Source: Branchiostoma lanceolatum (Eukaryota; Chordata; Leptocardii; Amphioxiformes; Branchiostomatidae). From it: a stretch of DNA of 64,000 bases. The notes below the pieces were generated by a model. It was not told where the DNA came from. It saw only the letters and a list, made by a program, of their open reading frames with translations, and did no database searches. The DNA lies in NCBI RefSeq assembly GCF_035083965.1, contig NC_089732.1, positions 7,255,383-7,319,382 on the forward strand. Reading direction: 5' to 3'. Positions 25,994 to 36,539 of this stretch are shown in pieces; position 1 is the first letter of the stretch, and the number at the start of each line of letters is the position of its first letter. A program made the position numbers and the translations under genes.

Positions 25994-26574
25994 GTGTACC
26001 TAGCGACAGATTCAAGCCACAAGAACTGAAAATCTCAAATTTTCCAAAACATCGCATGCTTTAAGTCAAAACTGAAGGTACTCTAGACCGAAGGAGACAG
26101 CACAGCACAGTACGGCACTAGCAAAGCATCACCTAATGCAGCAATGGAGATAGAAACGACATCCATAAACACGCAGAGTTCATTCACCCAAACCAAACGC
26201 TCCGATAAAGATGATAGACATGGTACGGAGCCAAAACTGATGACATACTACATGTGTTCACTGTTAAAATCAGAAATAGGAAGTGTCATTCATTTAGACA
26301 GCGGAGATAAGGATAGAAGTTCTAATCCTGATCTTTTTTCAAACTGGTTTCTTCTGACAGAGGATAGCTTGCGGACAGAAATGCAAGACAGACTTGGCCC
26401 AGACTCATTCTTTTTTCTGTGGTCTTTCCAAGTTTAGTTTCAAACTAGACAACTTCTTCAATTTACAGGGTATAGCCATTTAACGTTTCTATTGAAAAAC
26501 AAGAAACAGTCATGGAGTAGCCTATAAGATATCAACTTCAGATTCCTCTGTTCTTTTGGCACGGTCGGACATTG

Positions 26575-26937
26575 TGACAGCTCGGGCTATGATGCTGTGC
26601 TGTGAGGAACAGCTCCGGCTGTGATGCTGTGCGGTGAGGAACAGCTATATGACTGTGATGCTGTGCGGTGAGGAACAGCTATATGACTGTGATGCTGTGC
26701 GGTGAGGAAGAGCTCGGACTGTGATGCTGTGCTAAGAGGAACAGCTCAGGCTGTGATGCTGTGCCAAGAGAAACAGCTCGGGCTGTGATGCTGTGCGGTG
26801 AGGAACAGCTCGGGCTGTGATGCTGTGCTAAGAGGAACAGCTCGTTCTGTGATGCTGTGCGGTGAGAACAGCCCGGGCTGTGATGCTGTGTGGTGAGGAA
26901 CAACTCGGAATATGATGCTGTGCGGCGAGGAGAACTG
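26575..26937. repeat. minisatellite, about 11 units of 31-34 bp
   Basis: The consensus is GCTCGGGCTGTGATGCTGTG followed by CGGTGAGGAACA. The block GATGCTGTG occurs eleven times. Units vary between CGGTGAGG, CTAAGAGG and CCAAGAGA. Minus-strand frames through it read as Gln-His-His-Ser-Pro repeats and are not considered genes. Confidence 0.92.
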
Positions 26938-27976
26938 CCGTATATCTCACATATCGAAGCCAGTACGTGCGGCAAGCGGTCTGCTGACAGATGGGCGATG
27001 TAAGTGGAGATGGCAGGGCGAACGCTTCCTTTACCGCGGATCTGATTAAGCGATAGAAGGCGACGACGCCTGGCTGAACTCCGACCTCTCTGGGGACGTG
27101 GAGGGTCAGGGGGAGGGGGGTGGGGAAGGCGGAGGCGACCGGGTACAACTGAAATCGATCAAGATCGATATCAATTCGACTGGAGGTTGAGAGGTAGTCG
27201 TACCTCGCCCTCCCGGGGTTAGAGAGTTGCCCATCTGGGATGTGCCACACGTTTCGCTCATCCCACCTTCTCTGGAATAGTTAGCAGCACATTCGTAGCA
27301 GGGTAAGTGGCCTTTAGAAGCCTAGCACCCGCGTGTGCAGAACCACTTTGCGACGCGCAGCTTTAAATACAACATTTCGTTCCGTATATGTTTCATGAAT
27401 GTTAATGCCCTTTTCAAAGGATGATGCACTTTTATGAGCTTGAAAATTCTGAGGAGAAAGTTTTCGAAAAAAAAAACCGTCAAATCTAGCTGATTAATGG
27501 ACAACGACAACAACACTTTTACCGGCGATTACTCTATCGGGTTGCGATGTAGCTTAATCGTGCCTCTGGGTTGTTAGATATCTCCCAACTGCGCGATCAA
27601 CATGCAAGTAAATCTGGATAAATGTGTTCACTGATAGAAAGCATCACAGTCATCGTTTTTCATGATTGACGTCAAGTTGAGAGATGTGGAAACTGGGCCC
27701 GAATGGATTCTGGTTCTCGACGTTACGTGGAAATATCTAGTGATACAAAGCTACTGATGAATCAAAACTTACATCGACGTATTACTCTAAAGCGGAAAAG
27801 CGAACAAAGTTAACAATCATTTAACATTTATCGCACAGTACATGTTAGGCATTAGTAAAAAAGAAACCATGAAAGTGATTTCATAGTCGCCTAATCTAAA
27901 ATGATATCATGATAAAATAACCATTGATCCGGTTGTGTTTGTGTATGTAAAACATCTGCTTCGTATTTTTACACAG

Positions 27977-28087
27977 GAGATTTCTTCTCATAAGATAGTC
28001 GAGCGGCGGAGGCGGCACCGCATCAACACGTGTATCGCCCAGCTGAGCCAGGCCATCCCTGCGGCCTTCTCCAAGTCGGTCAACAGG
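27977..28087 (+). CDS. bHLH-Orange repressor, exon 2 (basic region, helix 1)
   Basis: This exon encodes residues 10-46 in phase 0 at both ends. The acceptor is TTTTTACACAG and the donor is AACAGG/GTATGT. The basic region reads SHKIVERRRRHRIN, with the E-box-contacting Glu at residue 18, then helix 1 (CIAQLSQAIP) and the start of the loop. There is no Pro in the basic region (as in Hes) and no Gly (as in Hey). The Ser-His-Lys lead matches HELT (SHKVIEKRRRDRIN) and resembles clockwork orange (SHRIIEKRRRDRM). His23 replaces the usual Asp/Ala of EKRRRDR. The alternative donor one base upstream (AACAG/GGTATG) would shift exon 3 out of frame. Confidence 0.93.
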
Positions 28088-31000
28088 GTATGTGTGAGTA
28101 TAGTGATGCGTTCATTACGTCATAGCACGACCTTTTGTCAAAATGTTATACTGTATTGATGTAAGGAAGTTTAACATGCATTTCTACTGTGAGAGACGGG
28201 TTTCATGGCGTGTGAGTCTCAATGTGTTCCGCTTTCCTTACCAACGTATTCAGAAGTTCCTGTCCTTGGTGCTAAACTTACAGTTGCTCTATAATGTCGG
28301 GCGTGGGTTTCAGGGCCTACAGTTTAGTCTGAATACGTCCCGCTTTCCCTAGCTATTCACGTAGTCGGAGGCTCCTGTCCTTGGTGCTGAACTTACAGTT
28401 ACTCCCTAATGCGTCCTCTCGTCCCTAACACGTACTGTCACTACTGGATGAATGAGAATTTCCGGTGCATAGTTCATCTTCATAGTTTGATTGGATTATC
28501 TGTGAACCAATCATCAATGCGGACGACTTGAAGTGCAACGGTTGCTTTGCGACAGCAACCCTACGCAACTCAGCCATCTGGAACAAACTTAGCAAACTTT
28601 TCTTCCGCACAGTTAACATTGATTTGCGCTGACAAGAAAAGCTACTAGAGCTTCCTCAGGCATGTGCGCCGCACATTAAGGGACAGGAAGTGTCAAGACA
28701 AAGAAAATCTGACCGGACAGTTTTGCGCTTGCTGTGTTTTGCTTAAATCTAGCAGATATCATAGGCTTAGAGGCAGTCATTCAACATCTAATAACTGAAA
28801 CACTGACGGGAGTTGTGAGAAAACGGAGGCGACAGGTTTGGCAGAACATTACCGCCCAAATCACAGCGTGCCTAATCAGGACGCTCTTCCAGCAGAAATC
28901 TCTGTCATTAGACGAAAATCAACATTTCTGGCTAATCCGCGGGATTTGGGCGTTGTCACGTTTGGCGTCGCCGCGGAGGAATCAGTAGGGACGGCGGGGA
29001 TATGCGCCGCTGGTAGGGACGGCTTACACACCTGGTTTGCTCTGCTGTTGGCGGGAAGTGACCCGGACGGACGAGCCGGTAATTAAAGGGATTCATCCGT
29101 CGGAAGTCGGACAGTTTTTCTGCGGTGAATTAGCGGCCGGATCGATGTGGTAGCGAGGCCGGCGCGACCGAGATGTGTGCCGACAGGACAGGTGACATGT
29201 TCGATCCACGTCAAACCGCACGCGCGTACAGAGACCGCTCTGTCACCGGGAAACTCTCCACGGGCTTTCAAAACAAATGCGGCCTCTTAGATTTGAAGGG
29301 TATCAACAACAACAAAAAAATATTTTGGCAATGTCGAAACAAAAATTGATGTATTATTTGCGTGGTCATAAAATATAGACATCATTCTACTACATTAAAC
29401 TGTTACTCTGTCTCAATTGGGGAAGCAAAAGCTTTTACTGTAACACAGCTTTTGCTACGAGCCATCACTATTATGTCTGACATCAACAACACATTGGATG
29501 ACATTCAACTACACAGCCTCAATATGTCCACTTCAGTGCTTTCAATCAAAATCATTTCGTTATCTCTAGTATTTCCATTAAATGCATCACTGTAGTTGTT
29601 TACGTCAATCCCTGCCCAGGATAGCTCACTGTCCTGCTGCTTTATCTCAGCTAACTCGATATAACAAGACGGAGATAGATTGTTCAAGGCCAGTGTAGCT
29701 GTTTTATAACGTCAACAATTCATGAGATGATCTCCAAGGAAAAGTTTTCGTAGGAAAAGTGTCTTCCTCAAGGTTACCTTAATCAGAAAACTTGGCTGAA
29801 CTCTTTTATGACAAGCGCATCCCGCAGAGACGTGTTCCTGGGATTTACGAAAAAACAACATTAAAATCACATAAAACCAAATAAGGTATATGTAGATCCC
29901 ATTATTCCAAGGTTTCGCCTATGGCATCAATAACTTTTATCTATTTTGCAAGAAACAGTTGAACAAAGTGGACGTCAAAGTTAGAATAGTATTTGGCATA
30001 TCAGACCTTTTATCCATTCGGTATTTATATGTATTTTCACGATTAATCGGAAGTAAATGTTATGAAAAAAAGAAGAAAACTTTCTGTTAACCAAATGACA
30101 TAAAAACTACCCATTAGTTTTATTGTAGACGCAATACCCACAAAACAATATCACCTTCAATAGCTTGATTAGCTAGAAAACACGTGAAATTAGAAATAAC
30201 TTTTTCATTGTCAAGGTCGAGGTAACTAAGCGGGATGGTCACACGGAGCGGGGCTGCGATAGGCGCAGGACTTCGCGGGGCTTGTCTCCCTCTCCCATCG
30301 CTAATCCGCCGTGTCTGGAGAGGAGCACGCCTCGCACGCAGCACGTAATGGGTTCTAAAGACGGAGTGTCTTGGGGGGAAAAGGAACGTGACAACCGGCA
30401 CAATTGGATCATTAATAAGGTCGGGAGGAGCGGGCAGTTTGTCAGAAGGGTCAGGGAGAGGAAAACTCGGGGAAATTTTAAGACCAGAGGAGAGCGTTAG
30501 AGTAGCCTTGTGACATCACATGGGCCGGCAAAGGGGTGTTTTACCGGCCACGCTATGCGTTGACTACTTTTTCTGACAGCCGATCATTCTGACGGCCGAT
30601 CTTTCCGATTGCACACACCCCGTAACAGGGTAACTTATTCTCGTCTCGTAATCATTCCCCGGAATGCGCCGATAGACCTCGGCGGGCGAGAAACACTCCC
30701 AGTACCGAGGAGATCCCGGGACGGCAACGATGGTCTGGCACCAGGCTAGCGAAGGAGTCGCACGTCGATTTTAGTGATGAGCAGGATTTTCAGAGAAAGC
30801 GGGGTTTTAAAATAAGAAAATCAGACCGTCTGATCAGCCAGACCTTTGGAACACCATGCCAGGCATTCAGAAGTAGATTGTTGAAACCGTGCCAAGGATT
30901 TTTCTCCTGATGCTAAAGTGTACCGTCTGACAGTTTTAGGAAGGCATTAGGGTTGTCTCATTTTCTGCAACTCGAAACAAAGTCGAACAAAATAGTACTA

Positions 31001-32080
31001 AAAGCAACTAAATGGGCTAGCCATTCAAAATATGGAAGATTGTGAGACCTGCCTATGTGAGAGTGAACTAGATTCTAAGACTGAGTGGTCGTGTATCCAT
31101 CCGTGAGATTGGGCCACGCTGTGGGGAGATTGTTGTGAGTTCCCAATACGGCCGTTTAGATTCATTTCTCTCCTGAAAAAAGCGCAACAATACCACTTAC
31201 ATGTTATCAAAGAATGGCGTAGACTGGCTTCTATAAACAGATTGGATTCTATAAACAGCATTTGAATCTACGTTGACAGCTACTAGTACATCAACAGCTA
31301 CAACAGAAAATGGCAGGGCATTTTTTTCAAACGGAAAATAATCAAAATCGAATCTTCGTCAGAATAACTGACCCACTCTGGTCACGTGACCTTCACGAGC
31401 AACTGGTATCAGTTATCTTGAGAAAGATTAAAGGTTTGGAAAATCCGGCGACTCTAAATTTCCTTGAAAGAATATACAACCCTGCCATACTGTTATTTCT
31501 AACAACACAGATGAGCTTCCACACTAAGTACAACAGATATCCCGGGCTGCGCAGTTTGCCACGCATGGTGGATATCACAGCTCAGCTGTATGCACGCCAA
31601 CGAGTCCATCTGTCTGCGCGCCAGCCTCTCCTGTCTACCCCAGCGGGGAAGGGGAGGGCGGGCAGCACGCAACGCTCCACTTGTCAGAAATGATCTCGTA
31701 AGATCGATATAAGACTGTTCTCTGGGCATCTGTTCCTTAAGGTCGCACTGGCGGTGGTGATTGGATCAAAATTGAAGGAAGGTGGTGATGATCATCGTGG
31801 GTCTCGCTGAACGGTCCTTATGAATATGTCATTCAATATCCGCGCTGAAGCCAGGGTTGACAAGCGAACGGCTGGATGTCTCGGTTCTCGTGGGACTGTC
31901 AGCACGTAGGTCGACTTTGATCGTAGTTGAGTCTGAAGTCGATATCATATTACGCCATGATTCTTCTCTTCAATAAAGGACTGAGAAATAAAGGGTTTAT
32001 TTCGAAGAATGAAGATGATGATAAGAAAATGTGATATCTAACATTCAGTTTCCATGATCTTTTCTTGTTCTTATTTCCAG
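28088..32080 (+). other. intron 2 of the bHLH-Orange gene
   Basis: A 4.0-kb intron between the basic/helix-1 exon and the helix-2 exon. It holds a tandem duplication (28198-28414). An island at about 28840-29270 has TAATCC (K50 homeodomain type) and GTAATTAAAGGG motifs and may be an intronic enhancer. Another GC-rich stretch lies at about 30230-30760. A plus-strand frame of 127 codons at 31310-31693 has no domain and is treated as non-coding. Confidence 0.6.
28198..28414. repeat. two-copy tandem duplication of about 111 bp in intron 2
   Basis: CTCCTGTCCTTGGTGCTGAA-type sequence followed by ACTTACAGTT(A/G)CTC and preceded by CGCTTTCC occurs in both halves (about 28198-28308 and 28309-28414). 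The copies have diverged by substitutions and small gaps. Confidence 0.8.
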
Positions 32081-32204
32081 AGACGGGGTCTTTCCGGGAA
32101 GCTGGAGAAGGCTGAGGTTCTTGAGATGGCCGTGTCGTACGTCAAACACATCCAGTCCAACATGAAGGGACAGGAGAACAGGGACAGCAACACTGGAGAC
32201 CCAG
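32081..32204 (+). CDS. bHLH-Orange repressor, exon 3 (loop, helix 2)
   Basis: The acceptor is TTATTTCCAG and the donor is CCCAG/GTTAGG (phase 1). It encodes residues 47-87: RRGLSGKLEKAEVLEMAV, then SYVKHIQSNM and a polar linker. SGKLEKAE(V/I)LEM is the helix-2 signature shared with HELT; clockwork orange has GR(I/V)EKTEIIEM at this place. This makes HELT the nearest recognised relative over the bHLH. The loop is a few residues longer than in vertebrate HELT (SVNRRGL). Confidence 0.93.
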
Positions 32205-32393
32205 GTTAGGGCGCTCACGTGATGATCACATGATACTCACGTGATATCTAAGTGTCTTAAACGTGATCTGATTTATCCTTTAATGCTGTATATCTAAGTG
32301 GTCCCGAAAGTAACCTTTCCGTGCGTGTAAGCTAAAAGTGCGACAGGGTTCATCCTGGATTCAAGTCTAATCTACTTAAAACGTTTTTTTCAG

Positions 32394-32503
32394 GTGACCC
32401 AAAGCGTGACGAAGTTGACATGCGTCATTTTGAAGAGGGGTACCGGGAGTGTGTGAAGGAGGTGGCACGGTACCTGGCGGAGGTGGAGGGGATGAATCCG
32501 CAG
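32394..32503 (+). CDS. bHLH-Orange repressor, exon 4 (Orange domain, first part)
   Basis: The acceptor is ACGTTTTTTTCAG and the donor is CCGCAG/GTGGGA (phase 0). It completes Gly88 and encodes residues 89-124, including FEEGYRECVKEVARYLAEVE, the first helix of the Orange domain. HELT reads GYHECMKNLVHYLTTVERM here, and clockwork orange and the DEC proteins have similar helices. Orange domains set partner choice among hairy-related repressors (established for the family). Introns 3 and 4 are only about 190 bp each. Confidence 0.93.
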
Positions 32504-32692
32504 GTGGGAACTGCTACTTACCGTATCCCCGCCAAGAAGTTCATGTTTTTGCCAGCGTTTGTTTCCTTGTTTGTTTGTTTGTTTGTGAGTACGATCTTAT
32601 TTCTGTTTAATAACAGGATATCCAGAAGAATTATTTTGTTTTCATCACTTGTGTATGAACACTTAACAAGGATTACCGTGTTTTTGCACTAG

Positions 32693-34006
32693 GACGTGCG
32701 CTTCCTCCGGCTGCTGTGTCACCTGCAGACACGAGGTCCTGCCGCCAGGGGGCTCTCCAACGGAAAGTTCGGCTCCGTCATCAACTTCGGCATCAGGGAA
32801 CCTGGCGTGAGAGACAACCACCTGAACCAAGGGGCGAACACCAGCGCACAGAGCGTGCCGCTTCCGTCTAACGTCACGGTCACGTCCAGGTTCAACCGAG
32901 GTCTGCTCACCAACGGGAGCAGGAAGTGTTCCAGTCCGGTCAAGGCTGCGCCAGAAGAGGACGAGGAGGAGAAGATGGAGGACAAGTCAGCAGAAGACAC
33001 CGAGAACGCAGACCGCAGGAGCGCCAGTAGTGAGATTGATGTCGTGAACGGTGAGGCAACCGCCCCGGTGTTGTCCCCAACGACTTCCGTCACCACTTCA
33101 TCCTGCTCGTCTGACGTCACGCAGACGTCACCACCCACCCTGTCCGTCGCGGTGGCGTCTGTAGGAGACAGTTCTCCGACGTCCGAGGCGATGTCGTCGC
33201 CGACGTCACCGAGCACATCACCACCCATCTCCGTGGAGGCATCGGTAACCTCAACTGGCTCAAGTGCAACGGTGACGTCACATCCGATTGCCGCAAAGTC
33301 GAGGCTAGTCACCATGCTCTCGAGTCCGTGCGTCTCTACAGCTACCACGGGACCGGTGCTGATGCCCAACCCTTTAAGCAGCCTGGCGAACATGCACACT
33401 TCGCTGGTATCCGGCAGCACGAGTGGGTTCAGATCGACGACTCCAAGCACGACTCTCGCGTGCCCCGGGCCATCGGCCGGACCGTTGGTGACGTTCTTGC
33501 CTCAACTGCCCGTCCCCGGCATGCAAGGCAAGTTGCTCCCCGCAACGCCGAGGTTGGTAGTAGACCCGATGACAGGACAACAGTTCTTCGTGCCGCAGTA
33601 CATTCAAGTTCCCACGCACGTTCAGGTCAATCCAACGGCAGCCAATCATGTCATCGTTAACCCTAGCCACGTGGCTTCTTCGTCCAATCAGAACCCTTTG
33701 AGTCAGGTGATCCCATCCGCCAACCATGGGCCACTGAGTCACATGATTTCCACGTCCAATCAGACGGGAATGAACACGATGATGCAGTGCCCTGCGCTGG
33801 TGACCCTTGCCCCCCATAGCGGTCTCCTCAGCACAAGTGTCATGCCGGACACTGCAGATGCCATGAAACACCTTCCGGGACAATACCTACACGGCATACC
33901 CGTCGCAAACTTTGACATCCCACTGGCGACACATGCGCAGACACCTCCAGCGCCCATCAATCCGATAAGAGCGCTTGAAAACATCGCCCGAAAACATCCC
34001 AGATGA
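32693..34006 (+). CDS. bHLH-Orange transcriptional repressor (HELT / clockwork-orange-like), last exon
   Basis: The acceptor is GTTTTTGCACTAG, phase 0. The exon encodes residues 125-561 and a TGA stop. It completes the Orange domain (DVRFLRLLCHLQTR, residues 125-138). It then adds a long low-complexity tail: an acidic cluster at about 212-224 (EEDEEEKMED), a Ser/Thr/Pro-rich stretch at about 245-325, a hydrophobic MTGQQFFVPQYIQVP block at about 417-431, and repeats of about 12 residues (NPLSQVIPSANH, GPLSHMISTSNQ) at about 458-481. The spliced protein is 9+37+41+1+36+437 = 561 residues, against about 242 in human HELT; fly clockwork orange is also long. No C-terminal WRPW or YRPW is present; the protein ends RKHPR, so Groucho recruitment by that motif is not expected. 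It is probably a nuclear DNA-binding repressor of E-box/N-box targets. Orthology between HELT and clockwork orange is unresolved from one sequence, so no symbol is given. Confidence 0.92.
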   Translation, partial: DVRFLRLLCHLQTRGPAARGLSNGKFGSVINFGIREPGVRDNHLNQGANTSAQSVPLPSNVTVTSRFNRGLLTNGSRKCSSPVKAAPEEDEEEKMEDKSAEDTENADRRSASSEIDVVNGEATAPVLSPTTSVTTSSCSSDVTQTSPPTLSVAVASVGDSSPTSEAMSSPTSPSTSPPISVEASVTSTGSSATVTSHPIAAKSRLVTMLSSPCVSTATTGPVLMPNPLSSLANMHTSLVSGSTSGFRSTTPSTTLACPGPSAGPLVTFLPQLPVPGMQGKLLPATPRLVVDPMTGQQFFVPQYIQVPTHVQVNPTAANHVIVNPSHVASSSNQNPLSQVIPSANHGPLSHMISTSNQTGMNTMMQCPALVTLAPHSGLLSTSVMPDTADAMKHLPGQYLHGIPVANFDIPLATHAQTPPAPINPIRALENIARKHPR

Positions 34007-34158
34007 CAGAGACCTTATTTCCTTCCCATACCCTAGGCCTAGGAAAGTCCCCAAGCGGAACTTGTGAAAGGCAGACTTTACGTAAGTTTTCTCCAATACT
34101 ATTGATATCATACGTCCAGTGCTAGATCGAATGGAAAGATCGCTTAAAATAGTCATTT

Positions 34159-34166
34159 TGTAAATA
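34159..34166 (+). promoter_or_regulatory. Pumilio-type element in the 3' UTR
   Basis: TGTAAATA matches the UGUAHAUA Pumilio response element and lies about 150 bases after the stop codon of the bHLH gene. A single 8-base match may be chance. Confidence 0.3.
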
Positions 34167-34736
34167 ACAGCAGCTCACCTGTCCGTTCAGGAAATTTTAG
34201 AATGATCTTACAAGAGACCGCCATTTTGTTTTCTGATCCAAAAGTTAGTTATCCCGGATGTAAATCAACTCTCCCGGATGTAGCCATTCTGCTAGTGGGC
34301 ATTATACTCAAGTGTAATCACTGTAATACATTGAACATAACACGCACTTTAATCGTGACACCTGTAAACTGTACGATGTGTAGGTGTGCGCTTTGACAAA
34401 ATTTGATGTCACGTTGTCAGGAGTTTGTGCTATCGTTTTACAAGATTGTAATTGACTATTTGATAGTACTATATAAATGTTCATAAATGTCTTTGCATGA
34501 CCACAGCTTGGAATTGTATTTGTCTCGGGCGATTGTACAAAGATGATCTGTAACTCAAGATCTATAGAATGAATCGATACATTATATATCTATCTATATA
34601 CATGAAACGTTACTTAGACAGATTTTGGCAAACTACTTTTCTCGTTGTGAAGTGTAGTTGCAAAGTATATTCTACATCCCGAAGACTTCATTTTGTAAAG
34701 AATTGTGGCATATATTCCTAGTGGGAGGATTCCCTC

Positions 34737-34742
34737 AATAAA
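34737..34742 (+). terminator. polyadenylation signal of the bHLH gene
   Basis: The AATAAA hexamer lies about 730 bases after the stop codon. The 3' UTR would then be roughly 34007-34760. It is AT-rich and contains no competing AATAAA before this point. Confidence 0.6.
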
Positions 34743-34764
34743 ATACATTATTCTCCCTCTATGG

Positions 34765-35985
34765 TCGTGCTTCTTTTCATTGCAAAAGGTGGACAATGAT
34801 AAAGCAATAAGTGGGTCAAACAGCAAATAGTTCAGCACCTCGGACAGCAATGAGAGGCACTGGTATCTTCATACATACCACGTTTTCAATGAACCGTCGA
34901 TCTGTAAAAAGATAGAGTATTTTCGCCCTTGCTGCTGCTTTCCGCTCTTTTAAGTGTAGTCAAGCTTGGAAGAAGACATATGATCAGAAGGAATGTGTCA
35001 AAATATCAATCGCTACCTTCCTATCATGATAAAAGAAAGAAGGCAAAGTTATGAACTCTGGTAATTTTGGCTTATCATAGTTTCTTCTGAAGCATTCACA
35101 AGAGATAGCCTGAAGAGACCTATAGAACATTGTTAGCTAAAGCCTCCCATGTGTGAGGGAGTTTTGCTTTGGTCCCTTTACTTATAAACACATTTCAATC
35201 CTTATACGTATCGTCTACACTTAGCTGAATTTATCTATCCATTAGCCAGTGAGAGAGGGCAGTTGTGCGCCACGATATCCTTTTAGAAGGTGAAGGTAAC
35301 AGAAAATTCGCAGGGATTTTAGATCTGTCGGACAGCAAAGGAGATCGTTTGGTACAATAAACTCATGCTGACTACAAAGGGTGCGATGCGTGGGCGCGTT
35401 CTTAAATGTATCTCACCCATAATCTAAGGGTCAGCGGGATAACCAGGTATGTTTGCCGGCGTACCGGTGCGGTTGGTTGGACAAGCATCACGACAGAGCC
35501 GCGGCGACTCTTCCTATTCAGGTGATGCCGTCCTCCGAAATGAGCTGTCAGACGTGCGTATCTTCAAGCGGCCCCACCTCGCTGATCGGTCTCTCCAGCC
35601 TGGCTGATTCTGACAGATTAATTTTCAGCCAGGCCCGGAAGGGCGCCCGGGGAGTGATCGAATTCATCTTTGAACTGACAGTGTCGCATCCGGCCTGAAC
35701 TTTCCCTTTGTGCGCTCATCGCTCGCTAGAAGATGTAAATTCTGGCGACAGCCCTTCCCAAAAGGATTAAGTCCTACCCAGGGCCTAAGGGGGAGAAAAC
35801 GACGGGTTGATTTGGTCCGACAATGCGATGAAAAAGGATCTCGTCATCTCGGTTTAGGTGCGGTGTAGGGGGACAAATTCGGCAAGATGCTTGCCCCACC
35901 CACCACGTTATCTTTTAAGGCTGTTTCACTTAAAACTATCATGCAGGGGATGGAGCAGACCCAAATTTTAGTTTAAACTGTACAT
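34765..35985. other. intergenic region after the bHLH gene
   Basis: No exon is supported. A GC-richer island at about 35440-35700 contains GAGCTGTCAGACG and CTGACAGATTAATTTTC (TALE and homeodomain-type sites) and ATCTTTGAA (TCF/LEF core). It is a candidate non-coding element. The rest is unremarkable. Confidence 0.35.
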
Positions 35986-35989
35986 GTAG

Positions 35990-36260
35990 CTATAGCTAAA
36001 CTGCTATCAACCAGGGACTGATGTATTCCAATATCGTACTTCCCTAGAACTATCGTAGAGTAAAACCCGTCAAATACAGTAGGAGCACAAGATAGCCTTA
36101 GAGAACATTTGCAGTCAGATGTGCAAAGGTTATGTATGACAGGTCCTTCAGAGTAATATGACCAGCTGCTGCCGCGCTGTGTGCCTGCGAAGCTGGTGTG
36201 TTACACCGAAGGGCGGTTATTCCGGCAATATGGATACAGATAAAGACAGATACTGTATGA
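35990..36260 (+). pseudogene. decayed C-terminus and 3' UTR of a CR1/L2-like LINE
   Basis: Translation with one frameshift gives YQP-TDVF, then SYFPRTIVE, an in-frame TAA (36061) where the intact relative has Trp, then TVGA and HLQSDVQRL, and a TAA stop at 36154. This aligns residue by residue with the end of the reverse transcriptase ORF at 59762-60832. The 3' UTR that follows (ATATGACCAGCTGCTGCCGC to GATACAGATA at about 36260) also matches the reverse complement of 59665-59765. This is therefore a second, plus-strand copy of the same family, truncated to about 270 bp and non-functional. Confidence 0.85.
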
Positions 36261-36474
36261 ATACTATCTAGGTAGCCAAAATTACTTTTACCGCTGTAGA
36301 TTACAGTGACCTGCCTAGTGCTCAGAAGAAAGCAGATCTTCCCTGTTCTCGGTCTGCATTTTGCAGGTCCATCAAGAACAATCCTTTCAGTTGACGATTA
36401 ACATTTCCGCACAAGGCGGCCATTACGATCCAGAGTTAAGACGGTCATCAGACATGACACTGACTGAATAGAGC

Positions 36475-36535
36475 CTGTCAGGTCCAGGGGTAGAATCCTC
36501 ACTTCTTTATCGAAACCGAGACTTCAAATCCCAAC
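36475..36535 (+). repeat. tRNA-like SINE head
   Basis: GGTCCAGGGGTAGAATCC (A-box region) is followed about 30 bases later by GAGACTTCAAATCCC (B-box region) at normal Pol III spacing. The stem-forming positions of a real tRNA are not convincing, so a tRNA-derived SINE fragment is the better reading. It starts about 215 bp after the LINE tail. Confidence 0.45.
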
Positions 36536-36539
36536 GGTG

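Larger units (their letters stand above)
23567..27976 (+). other. intron 1 of the bHLH-Orange gene
   Basis: The 4.4-kb intron runs from GTAGG to TTTTTACACAG. It carries four separately listed repeats: a TA-flanked fold-back, a fold-back with 48-bp arms, an 88-bp palindromic element and a minisatellite. Two unique-looking islands, at about 24130-24260 (mixed forkhead/homeodomain-like sites) and 24900-25080 (several GATA motifs), are possible intronic enhancers. Confidence 0.7.

Noticed and set aside
26679..27250. Minus-strand frames of 98 and 140 codons with Gln-His-His-Ser-Pro repeats
   Set aside because: They are translations of the minisatellite and its flank; unit-length variation changes frame from unit to unit.
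32719..33450. Minus-strand open frame of 243 codons
   Set aside because: It lies antisense to exon 5 of the bHLH gene. Its length follows from the Ser/Thr/Pro/Val-rich codon pattern of the sense strand, and it has no promoter, splice signals or domain.
33374..33883. Minus-strand open frame of 169 codons
   Set aside because: It is another antisense shadow of exon 5, rich in His/Arg from the complement of Thr/Ser/Pro codons.
33980..34006. Possible C-terminal WRPW/YRPW-type motif of the bHLH protein
   Set aside because: The protein ends ARKHPR; no Trp-Arg-Pro-Trp or variant is present in the last 30 residues.
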